DNA of 64,000 bases, from assembly GCA_002389045.1 (NCBI GenBank), contig DGNS01000011.1, forward strand, positions 60,049 through 124,048, written 5' to 3'. This stretch comes from Thiotrichaceae bacterium UBA4486 (lineage in GTDB: Bacteria > Pseudomonadota > Gammaproteobacteria > Eutrophobiales > Eutrophobiaceae). Numbering within the stretch: the stretch's first letter is position 1; every line of letters begins with the position of its first letter. Positions 41,689-49,494 of this stretch are shown piece by piece. Below the pieces are notes generated by a model, which was not told the origin of the DNA, ran no database searches, and worked only from the letters and a program-made list of their open reading frames with translations. The translations under genes were made by a program, and so were the position numbers.

Positions 41689-42414
41689 ATGACCACTTTT
41701 AACGAAATATTGACCGCAGCCGAGGAAGATCTGGTCCGTATTTTCTACCGCTACCGGGGGCAACAAGAGACGCATAATGCGTCCAGAATCTGCCTGATCT
41801 CACGGGATCTGCAGTTAAGAACCGCACAGTTGGTAACGGCTCTCGGTTTCAATCCCGTAGTCCCCCGGCTGGTGGAGATCCTTCCGATCCTCGGCTACGA
41901 CAGCCTTGACACGCTTCTGGCCGAACGCAATGAGTATTTCATCAACGACATTTATAAAAAGCTGTCACTGGACAACATTCTCGCTATTTATACCGCGGTC
42001 AAGGACAATGATGAATTCCTGCAAATCATGCCTTATCTGCTCAAGAACCGCCTGCATACCATAGAATCCAGGATCGAGGCGACGGTAAATTCCCTGATCA
42101 TCGATAAATACAAGGCGGAAATGCGGGCCATTTATTCCGAGCACATTGTCGATATCGAATTTGTCGAGGAACGGCTTGATCAAAAGGACAGCGGCTTCCG
42201 GGCCCTGTTGAACGAGGTGACTATCATCACCGAATCCAGGATCATACCCGCCGGTGATATCTTCTTTCGCAATACGGTTTTGCCCGAGGAAAAACGCAAG
42301 CTGCTCAACAGGGGCCTCATACCGAACGAGTTGATCGAGGCCCGCCTTGAAGATGAATCCGCCTCCACCGAGGAAAAACACATGCTGTACGAATACCTCA
42401 AGTACAAAAAATAA
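41689..42414 (+). CDS. Unknown protein A, tandem paralog of the next gene
   Basis: A 241-residue soluble protein, largely helical in appearance, without signal peptide or cysteine motifs. I do not recognise the family. It shares with the next gene the start FNEILTAAEEDLVRIFY, then RTAQLVTALGFN, ILPILGYDSL, LSLDNILAIY, KAEMRAIYSEHIVDIEFVEERL, the segment PAGDIFFRNTVLPEEKRKLL and a terminal EEKHMLYEYL. The repeated family signature and similar length show duplication. The pair lies between a Sel1-SPOR gene and formate dehydrogenase. Start ATG 41689 matches the paralog's start. Confidence 0.8.
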   Translation: MTTFNEILTAAEEDLVRIFYRYRGQQETHNASRICLISRDLQLRTAQLVTALGFNPVVPRLVEILPILGYDSLDTLLAERNEYFINDIYKKLSLDNILAIYTAVKDNDEFLQIMPYLLKNRLHTIESRIEATVNSLIIDKYKAEMRAIYSEHIVDIEFVEERLDQKDSGFRALLNEVTIITESRIIPAGDIFFRNTVLPEEKRKLLNRGLIPNELIEARLEDESASTEEKHMLYEYLKYKK

Positions 42415-42424
42415 GGAAAGACTC

Positions 42425-43138
42425 ATGCCAGGTTTTACAGAGATACTGACTGCATCGGACGCCGAACTCGTGAAGATATTCTACAAGATCAAGTCTGATC
42501 CCAGGGATGATTTCATTGTCCGTATCAACAAGGTCGCCGCGCAACTCGGCATCAATCACACGCAGTTGATCTGCGCGCTTGGCTTCAACAAACACATTCG
42601 CGATCTCACCGACATCCATTCCATACTCGGTTTCCGCTCCTTCAAGGTACTCACCTATCGCGAGGAGGAACTGTTCTCAACGGATACCTACAACCAGTTG
42701 TCCATTGATAATATCCTGGATATCTATTCCGAACGGCTCGAGGACCAGGAAATTCTGGAACGTATCAGGACACTCCTGATACCACGACTGAAACACATTG
42801 AACAGGATATTGAAAAACACGGCGATCCGGGACACATCATCAGTTACCGCATGGAGGTACACTCCATCTACACCGCGGGCATTGCCACCAAAGAGTTCGC
42901 GGATGCGCGTATGGAAATGGACAACGGCAAGTACCGGATGATGGCCAGCGAGGCGCTGCTTATCGTCGATGCCGGTTTTTATCCGCCAACCAACCTGTTT
43001 TTCATGGACACGTTGATCCCCGAGGAACGCAGGGAACTGATCGAACACAAGGGCATTCCCGTGGAAGTCATCAAGAACCGCTTGCAGAATTCCCATATAT
43101 CCGAAGAAGAACGTTCAATGCTGGAAGACTATATTTGA
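42425..43138 (+). CDS. Unknown protein B, tandem paralog of the preceding gene
   Basis: A 237-residue protein paralogous to the one 10 bp upstream; matching blocks are FTEILTASDAELVKIFY, HTQLICALGFN, IHSILGFRSF, LSIDNILDIYSE, RMEVHSIYTAGIATKEFADARM, PPTNLFFMDTLIPEERREL and SEEERSMLEDYI. AAGGAAAG lies before the ATG; the open frame back to 42347 overlaps gene A and is rejected. No membrane segment or catalytic motif is evident. The middle holds a conserved I/A-Y-S/T-x-H/G-I pattern. Position just upstream of formate dehydrogenase is suggestive, but an FNR-type promoter between them means they may be separate transcripts. Confidence 0.8.
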   Translation: MPGFTEILTASDAELVKIFYKIKSDPRDDFIVRINKVAAQLGINHTQLICALGFNKHIRDLTDIHSILGFRSFKVLTYREEELFSTDTYNQLSIDNILDIYSERLEDQEILERIRTLLIPRLKHIEQDIEKHGDPGHIISYRMEVHSIYTAGIATKEFADARMEMDNGKYRMMASEALLIVDAGFYPPTNLFFMDTLIPEERRELIEHKGIPVEVIKNRLQNSHISEEERSMLEDYI

Positions 43139-43225
43139 CTGATACCTACGGGCCGGGCACGGGACTCTGTACGCCGGCGGAGCCTTCGTACATTTTGCTT
43201 ACTCGCAATTCTCTCATTATTGAGC

Positions 43226-43267
43226 TTGATTCATATCAATGAACAGCAGCCGGCATTCCATCACAAT
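43226..43267 (+). promoter_or_regulatory. FNR/ANR-type box and class II promoter of formate dehydrogenase
   Basis: Bases 43226-43239 read TTGAT-TCAT-ATCAA, a perfect match to the FNR consensus TTGAT-N4-ATCAA. With its centre at -41.5, the -10 hexamer should fall at 43262-43267, where CACAAT is found. This is the geometry of a class II FNR-activated promoter, with transcription starting near 43274, about 20 bases before the ATG. It predicts induction by low oxygen or by another Crp/Fnr-family regulator. Confidence 0.7.
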
Positions 43268-43293
43268 CCGTTAAATCATGCAGTTCCGTGTCC

Positions 43294-46086
43294 ATGTCGA
43301 TAAACGATTCTGAAACTTCCACCATTCATCTTTCCATTGACGGACATATCTACAGCGCGCGTGACGGTGAACTGCTGATCGATGTGCTCTATCGCGAAGG
43401 TATCAGGACGCCATCACTGTGTTACAGCCCCGGCCTCAGCCGTCCGGGCACCTGCCGGACCTGCCTGGTGGAAGTCGCCGGTGTCGCGGGATCCAAACCC
43501 GCGTGTGAACTGGCCGTCTTTGACGGCATGCAGGTAACGGCCCGTTCCGACTCCCTGGAGCAGGAACATCGAACGGTCCTGTCCCTGTTGCTCGAACAGT
43601 ACGTAGAAGATGCCGATTCCGTAAACCATACTGAATTCGGTTACTGGCTGCGGCGTTACGGTCTGCATGCGCCAACGGATGCCGGGACCGTGCCCCGTTA
43701 TTCCGCGGACAGCGACCCGCATCCCGCCATTCGTGTGAACATGAACAAATGCATCCTGTGCACGCGCTGTATACGCGCCTGTTCCGAGGTGCAGGGCCGA
43801 TTTGTCTGGGGCATGGCCGGGCGATCCGTGGATACGCACATCGCCGCCGGCTCCGGTGGCAACATGCTCGATGCACGCTGTGAGTCCTGCGGCGCCTGCG
43901 TGGCTTACTGCCCTACCGGCGCACTGTCTGATCGCAATACGGAAACGGATTTTCAGGCCGATGAGAAAATCATGACCACCTGTCCGTACTGCGGCGTGGG
44001 TTGCAATTTCGATCTGAATGTCAGGGACGGTCAACTGCATCATGTCACCTCCAACCCCCACGCGCCGGTCAACGGTATGCATTTATGTGTCAAGGGCCGC
44101 TACGGTATGGATTTCGTGCATCATGCCGACCGGCTGAAAAAACCCAGGGTGCGCGAATGGCTGTTGCAAGGCGCCTCCCGTCCCGCCGGCGGAAATCGGG
44201 GGGCATGGGTGGAAATCTCCTGGGACCAGGCCCTGGAGCTGGTCGCACGCAAGTTCAGCGAGATCATCGATGAATCCGGCCCGGACTCTCTCGGTGTTTT
44301 TTCCTCCGCCAAATGCAGCAACGAGGAAAACTACCTGATGCAGAAATTCGCACGCCAGGTCATAGGCACGCACAACATCGATCACTGCGCGCGCCTGTGT
44401 CACTCCTCTACCGTAGCGGGGCTGGCAGCCGCCTTCGGTTCCGGGGCCATGTCCAACACCATGGCCGATATTGCCGCCCAGGCCCGGGCCCTGTTTGTCA
44501 TCGGCTCCAACACCACCGAACAGCATCCCGTGTTCGGTTCCATGCTCCGCCAGGCCGTGCATCAGCGGAACGCAAAACTGATCGTGGCCGATCCGCGCCA
44601 TATTGACCTGGTGGAGTTTGCCTGCCTGCACCTTCGTCACCGTCCCGGTACGGATATCGCGCTCATCAATGGCCTCATGCACCTGATCGTGGCCAACGGC
44701 ATGCAGGACGATGAATTCATCAATACCCGCACCGAGGGTTATGAAGACTTTGTTGAATCGCTGCAAGCCTTCACTCCCGAATACACCAGCGGCATCACCG
44801 GTGTTGCGGTCGAAGATATCATTGCCGCGGCCGATGTGCTTGGCAGCACCCGGCCCATGGCGGTGATCTGGGCCATGGGCATTACGCAACACACCATGGG
44901 TGTGCAAAACGTCTTCGCTCTTGCCAACCTGCAAATGCTCACGGGCAACATGGGCATCCCCGGCGGTGGCGTCAATCCGCTGCGCGGGCAGAATAATGTT
45001 CAGGGCGCCTGCGATGTTGGTTGCCTGCCGAATGTGTTCCCCGGTTATCAACCGGTCACCGTGGCGGCAAACCTGGACAAGTTCGCCGAAGCCTGGTCAC
45101 TCTCGAACCGTGAACGGCTGATCAGCCGGTCGCCGGGGCTGACCATCACCGAGATGATCGACGGCGCATTGAACGGTTCCGTGCGCGCTTTATACATACT
45201 GGCGGAAAACCCGGTCATGACCGACCCGGATGTCAATCATGTCCGCAAGGCGCTGGAGCATGCGGAATTTACGGTGCTGCAGGAGATCTTTGCCTCGGCA
45301 ACATCGGACTATGCCGATGTGCTGCTCCCCGGCGTCAGTTTCGCCGAAAAGGCCGGAACGTTTACCAATACGGAACGGCGCATACAACTGATTCACGATG
45401 CCGTGGATTCACCCGGCGAGGCCAGGGAGGACTGGTGCATCACCTCGGATCTCGCGCGGCGAATCCTTGAGTTGCGCCAGCAGCGGCCTCTCGGGAAACA
45501 GGCCGCATGGGATTATCCGTCGGCGGCCGCAATCATGGATGAAATGGCCCTGCTCACGCCGCAATACGCCGGCGTTTCCCATGAGCGTCTGCAACACGGT
45601 GAACAATTGCACTGGCCGGTGAAGGATGCCTCGCATCCCGGCACCCCCATATTGCATGTTGAACAGTTCACCCGTGGCAAGGGCCTGTTTCACATGACCG
45701 CGCACCTGCCGTCCGAGGAACTGCCCGATGATGACTTTCCGCTGTGCCTGACTACCGGCCGTGTACTGTATCACTGGCACGGTGCGGAAATGACCCGGCG
45801 CTCGGAAACGCTGACCTCGCTGTATCCGGAATCGCTGCTGGAGCTCTCCGCCGAGGACGCGGCGAAACTGGATATCGAGGATCTGCAACCGATCCGGATT
45901 GTCTCGCGCCGGGGAACGATGAGCGCCCGGGCCTGGATCAGCGACCGCGTGCCCGGCGGGCTGGTATTCGGAAATTTCCATTTCCCGGATGCGGCCAACG
46001 TCAACAACCTGACCATCGGCGCACTGGACCCGGTCGCCAAAATCCCGGAGTACAAGGTCTGTGCGGTCAGAATCGAAACAGGCTGA
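43294..46086 (+). CDS. fdhA: Molybdenum/tungsten formate dehydrogenase, catalytic subunit with Fe-S arm
   Basis: A 930-residue oxidoreductase. The N-terminal [2Fe-2S] domain has four Cys (C43, C54, C57, C71). Two [4Fe-4S] ferredoxin motifs (CILCTRCIRAC and CESCGACVAYC, about 153-206), the molybdopterin-domain [4Fe-4S] motif CPYCGVGCNFD (about 230-240) and the MopB and MopB-C domains follow. The residue matching the selenocysteine of E. coli FdhF is Cys in CARLCHSSTVAG (about C369). It thus belongs to the Cys-containing, NAD-linked or FdhF-like group. No diaphorase subunit gene lies next to it, so the electron acceptor is unknown. ATG 43294 is chosen over GTG 43288. Confidence 0.93.
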   Translation: MSINDSETSTIHLSIDGHIYSARDGELLIDVLYREGIRTPSLCYSPGLSRPGTCRTCLVEVAGVAGSKPACELAVFDGMQVTARSDSLEQEHRTVLSLLLEQYVEDADSVNHTEFGYWLRRYGLHAPTDAGTVPRYSADSDPHPAIRVNMNKCILCTRCIRACSEVQGRFVWGMAGRSVDTHIAAGSGGNMLDARCESCGACVAYCPTGALSDRNTETDFQADEKIMTTCPYCGVGCNFDLNVRDGQLHHVTSNPHAPVNGMHLCVKGRYGMDFVHHADRLKKPRVREWLLQGASRPAGGNRGAWVEISWDQALELVARKFSEIIDESGPDSLGVFSSAKCSNEENYLMQKFARQVIGTHNIDHCARLCHSSTVAGLAAAFGSGAMSNTMADIAAQARALFVIGSNTTEQHPVFGSMLRQAVHQRNAKLIVADPRHIDLVEFACLHLRHRPGTDIALINGLMHLIVANGMQDDEFINTRTEGYEDFVESLQAFTPEYTSGITGVAVEDIIAAADVLGSTRPMAVIWAMGITQHTMGVQNVFALANLQMLTGNMGIPGGGVNPLRGQNNVQGACDVGCLPNVFPGYQPVTVAANLDKFAEAWSLSNRERLISRSPGLTITEMIDGALNGSVRALYILAENPVMTDPDVNHVRKALEHAEFTVLQEIFASATSDYADVLLPGVSFAEKAGTFTNTERRIQLIHDAVDSPGEAREDWCITSDLARRILELRQQRPLGKQAAWDYPSAAAIMDEMALLTPQYAGVSHERLQHGEQLHWPVKDASHPGTPILHVEQFTRGKGLFHMTAHLPSEELPDDDFPLCLTTGRVLYHWHGAEMTRRSETLTSLYPESLLELSAEDAAKLDIEDLQPIRIVSRRGTMSARAWISDRVPGGLVFGNFHFPDAANVNNLTIGALDPVAKIPEYKVCAVRIETG

Positions 46087-46198
46087 TTAACTGTCCCGGA
46101 TTCTGCTGAATACCTGTTCCTGAACCGTGTACAGTCACACTGATAAAGCATTAAAATGGCCGGAGTGACTCAACGCCCGGTTAATCCAGGGGGAAACA

Positions 46199-47344
46199 AT
46201 GGATATCACCAATTACCTGAAGTTGATGGTCGACCATGACGCTTCGGACCTGTTCTTCAGTGTTGGTGCACACGCCAATATCAAGATCGAAGGCCATACC
46301 AGGAGTGTAGGCAAGGAAACCCTTACCTCGAAGGACCTGCGCACACTGGCCTACTCGATCATGAGCGATGACCAGGTGGTTGCTTTCGAGGAAAACCTGG
46401 AACTGAATATGGCGATTTCAATGGAAGGTCTTGGCCGCTTCCGTGTCAATATCTACCGCCAGCGTGGCGACATCGCCATGGTCATCCGTTATATCAGAAA
46501 CAAGATCCCCTCTATTGAGTCGCTCGGGCTGCCGCCGATCCTGGAAAAACTGATCATGGAAAAACAGGGGCTGATCCTCGTCGTCGGCTCGACCGGATCG
46601 GGTAAATCCACCACCCTGGCATCCATGATCAACTACCGCAACGAAAACAGGCACGGCCATATCCTGACCATCGAGGACCCCATCGAGTTTGTCCATGAAC
46701 ACAAAAAATCCGTAGTCGACCAGCGCGAGGTCGGACTGGATACGCGTTCCTACGCCGAAGCCTTGAAAAACGCCCTGCGCGAGGCGCCCGATGTCATTGT
46801 CGTCGGTGAAATACGCGACCGGGAGACCATGCGCCATGCCATTCATTTCGCGGAAACCGGCCATGTCTGTCTGTCGACCCTGCACGCAAACAATGCCAAC
46901 CAGACCATGGAGCGCGTGATCAATTTCTTTCCTGATACCGCGCATCATGGCCTGCTCATGGATTTATCCCAGCACCTGAGAGCCATCATTTCACAAAGGC
47001 TGATCCCCGGCATCAATTCAAAACGCGTTCCTGCTGTCGAGATCATGCTGAACACACCCTACATTGCCGAACTCATCGCCGATGCGCGTATCGATGGTAT
47101 CAAGGATGCCATGACCCAGGGCGAACTCGAGGGCATGCAGACCTTCGACCAGTCCCTGTACAAGCTCTATAAAGACGGCAAGATCACGGCTGAGGATGCC
47201 CTCAGGAACGCCGATTCACGCAATAACCTTCGTCTGCGGCTGCGCCTCGAAAACCCGAAGGATTTTGCCGTTGAAGATGATCTGCAAATCAGGGAAGAAG
47301 ATAACAGGATGCCGGGCTTCAGTCTGAAAGATAAAAAGCCCTGA
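46199..47344 (+). CDS. pilU: Type IV pilus retraction ATPase PilU
   Basis: A 381-residue PilT/PilU-type hexameric ATPase. Walker A is GSTGSGKST (130-138), followed by the Asp box TIEDPIEFVHEHKKSVVDQREVG, Walker B around DVIVVGEIRDRETM and the His box HVCLSTLHANNA. The AIRNLIRE motif usual in PilT is not seen and the C-terminus is extended (to about 380 residues, ending GFSLKDKK), which fits PilU rather than PilT. GGGGGAAAC precedes the ATG. pilT is not adjacent here; the gene follows formate dehydrogenase after 112 bp. Confidence 0.9.
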   Translation: MDITNYLKLMVDHDASDLFFSVGAHANIKIEGHTRSVGKETLTSKDLRTLAYSIMSDDQVVAFEENLELNMAISMEGLGRFRVNIYRQRGDIAMVIRYIRNKIPSIESLGLPPILEKLIMEKQGLILVVGSTGSGKSTTLASMINYRNENRHGHILTIEDPIEFVHEHKKSVVDQREVGLDTRSYAEALKNALREAPDVIVVGEIRDRETMRHAIHFAETGHVCLSTLHANNANQTMERVINFFPDTAHHGLLMDLSQHLRAIISQRLIPGINSKRVPAVEIMLNTPYIAELIADARIDGIKDAMTQGELEGMQTFDQSLYKLYKDGKITAEDALRNADSRNNLRLRLRLENPKDFAVEDDLQIREEDNRMPGFSLKDKKP

Positions 47345-47357
47345 ACAGCCAGAAAAC

Positions 47358-49001
47358 TCAGCGTGCTTGAGGACTTTCATCGCTGCAGATCACGCAGTCC
47401 TCGACCGTACACACCAGGTTCCTGCCCCTGTTCTTGGCTGCGTACATGGCCTGGTCCGCACGCTGCATCATTGCCTCCATGGTTTCACTATTCTGTCTTT
47501 CCACAACCCCGATACTGACTGTCACAGTCAGCGTACGGCCGTCATCGAGTTCCAGGTGTTTATTACTGACCGATTGCAATATACGTTCTGCCGCGTTAAG
47601 GGCGCCCTGGATACCGGAATCGGGATACAGGATCATGAATTCCTCGCCGCCCATTCGTCCGATAATATCAAGACTCCGGTTAATATCTTCGCAAATATCC
47701 GCCACCATGGACAGGGCCCGATCCCCCGCAGCGTGGCCATAGTTATCGTTGATCTGCTTGAAATGATCCAGATCGAGTTCGAGCAGGGATATCGGGCTGC
47801 TGTGGCGGTTTGCCCGGTCAATTTCACGCTGCGCTGCTTCCAGGAACCCGCGTCGATTCAGTACACCGGTACCATGATCGGTGATGGCGAGTTGTTTCAA
47901 TTCCGTTTCCAGGGCTGAACGTTTGGCTATTTCCGCCTTCAGACTGCGGTTAAGCGCATAAAATTTTGCCAGTATGACCGAGATAACCAGTATGACAGCG
48001 ATGGATATCAACAGGATATAGGCCACCCATACCCAGCCGGAGGTGATGTCGGGTTTGAATATAAAATCCTCAATATCCACGTCACCCGCCATCAGTCCCG
48101 CCGCCCTGAAGTCACCGGCAATTTGCCGCCAGCGTTCCGGGTTCATGTAACCGATTTCGATCAGGTCCGGAATCAACAGCCGCCGGATGTCATCCGATTC
48201 AAAACGTAAGCGATCTTCATCAGCCCGGATTTGATAATTGTTTTTGATCAGGTCGATGATTTCTTCCCGGTTTTGCAATGCATAGCGCCAGCCCCGGATC
48301 AAGGCATCACGGAAAGCCACTACCCTGTCGTTGTGTTTTTCAGCGAATGCTTCCGTCGTGAACAGCGTATCGCCATAAAAGTCGATACCGACCTGCTTGG
48401 GATCGAATATTCGATAAGGCTCGCCGGCCTTTTCCAGAATATAGGGTTCATTGCTGGTATAGGCAGTCGCACCTACGAAATCGCCCTCGAATATGTCCAG
48501 GGGGGAACCGGTATGTTCTACCATTTTAACAGCGGCCAAATTGACACCTATGTGACTCAGATAAGCAAACAACTCCTCGGCATTGGGTTCGACCATGATG
48601 GATTTGCCTTCGAGGTCTCGCGGTGTACGTATGCCGGGATCGTCACGGGTAACCAGTATGTATGGTGAGTGTTGAAAAACAGCTGCTACGGCAACAATCG
48701 GTTGTCCCTGGCTGCGGGCGATCAGCAGAGCGGACGTGCCGACGCCAAATTCTGCTGCCCCGGACAGCACCTGATCCGCAGGTACAATCTGCGGACCACC
48801 TTCTATCAGGGTGACGTCCAGACCGGCTTCGCGGAAAAAGCCTTTTTCAAGCGCTGTGTAATAACCGGCAAACTGGAACTGGTGATACCATTTCAACTGC
48901 ACCCGTACCGGGAAAAGATTGTCATTATCGACAGCGGCGGCCGGCCAGGAAAGGGTGGCCGCCAGAAGTACCAATACGCAGAGGTGGATCCTGTGCATCA
49001 T
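47358..49001 (-). CDS. NMT1/THI5-type binding domain fused to GGDEF diguanylate cyclase
   Basis: A 547-residue membrane sensor. A signal sequence (1-23) leads to a periplasmic NMT1-type solute-binding domain (about 30-235; VQLKWYHQFQFAGYYTALEKG is typical). A membrane helix follows at about 318-345, then a short coiled coil and a GGDEF domain (about 370-535). The active site is MGGEEF and an inhibitory RxxD site lies five residues before it (RSLD), so it should make cyclic-di-GMP and be feedback-regulated. NMT1 domains bind pyrimidine- or sulfonate-like ligands; the ligand here is unknown. It diverges from the TonB-receptor operon. Confidence 0.92.
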   Translation of the reverse strand: MMHRIHLCVLVLLAATLSWPAAAVDNDNLFPVRVQLKWYHQFQFAGYYTALEKGFFREAGLDVTLIEGGPQIVPADQVLSGAAEFGVGTSALLIARSQGQPIVAVAAVFQHSPYILVTRDDPGIRTPRDLEGKSIMVEPNAEELFAYLSHIGVNLAAVKMVEHTGSPLDIFEGDFVGATAYTSNEPYILEKAGEPYRIFDPKQVGIDFYGDTLFTTEAFAEKHNDRVVAFRDALIRGWRYALQNREEIIDLIKNNYQIRADEDRLRFESDDIRRLLIPDLIEIGYMNPERWRQIAGDFRAAGLMAGDVDIEDFIFKPDITSGWVWVAYILLISIAVILVISVILAKFYALNRSLKAEIAKRSALETELKQLAITDHGTGVLNRRGFLEAAQREIDRANRHSSPISLLELDLDHFKQINDNYGHAAGDRALSMVADICEDINRSLDIIGRMGGEEFMILYPDSGIQGALNAAERILQSVSNKHLELDDGRTLTVTVSIGVVERQNSETMEAMMQRADQAMYAAKNRGRNLVCTVEDCVICSDESPQAR

Positions 49002-49494
49002 GGTCAGGGATGAAGCATAAGCCGGCGACCGGAATTACCCTGCCCATTCATCATGCAAAGTCCCGGGTTGTATTGACTTTCATGGTCTTTAAAGTATCGC
49101 ACCATGATTAAGGCATTACCAAAAAATCCGCAGATAGCCGCTTGTATAAACCTGATAATTTTCATCAGGTAATGAGGAATTTTATCGACCGGGTGGTGTA
49201 TTGACTGGATGAAGCCTGATTTCATATCCGGCAACGCAGCAACAGCCGGGGTCGCTCGGCCGGGGTGCGTGGTGTTATGTTGGGATCGGTCCGCTGCTTG
49301 AGGTGATACAGTCATCAGCCCTGATAAACATTTCAGTGACTTCACCTTTCCCTGATTGTAATTTAAAAGTTCTGGTAGCAGGTTATAGGGAATTTGGCAG
49401 GATATTATTCTACACTACTAACAAGTCACAATGTACCAAAAGGACTGGGCTTGTTGTGAGACGGCAAACAGCTGACTGATATAAGGAGTTTATA
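49002..49494. other. Divergent intergenic region between two c-di-GMP systems
   Basis: These 493 bases hold no gene. A 6-bp hairpin CCTGAT-AATTTTC-ATCAGG lies at 49151-49169, and TTGACT hexamers occur at 49073 and 49201 on the plus strand without a good -10 partner. I searched by eye for a c-di-GMP or thiamine riboswitch core and did not find one. AAGGAG at 49483 is the ribosome binding site of the TonB receptor gene. The promoters of both flanking genes must lie here. Confidence 0.4.

Noticed and set aside
44083..45051. Minus-strand 322-codon frame
   Set aside because: Antisense shadow of the molybdopterin domain of formate dehydrogenase.
43294..46086. Selenocysteine in formate dehydrogenase
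   Set aside because: The residue equivalent to E. coli U140 is encoded by TGT (Cys) and there is no in-frame TGA.
49002..49494. Possible c-di-GMP or thiamine riboswitch between the two cyclase systems
   Set aside because: I looked for the conserved riboswitch cores on both strands and did not find them; only small hairpins are present.
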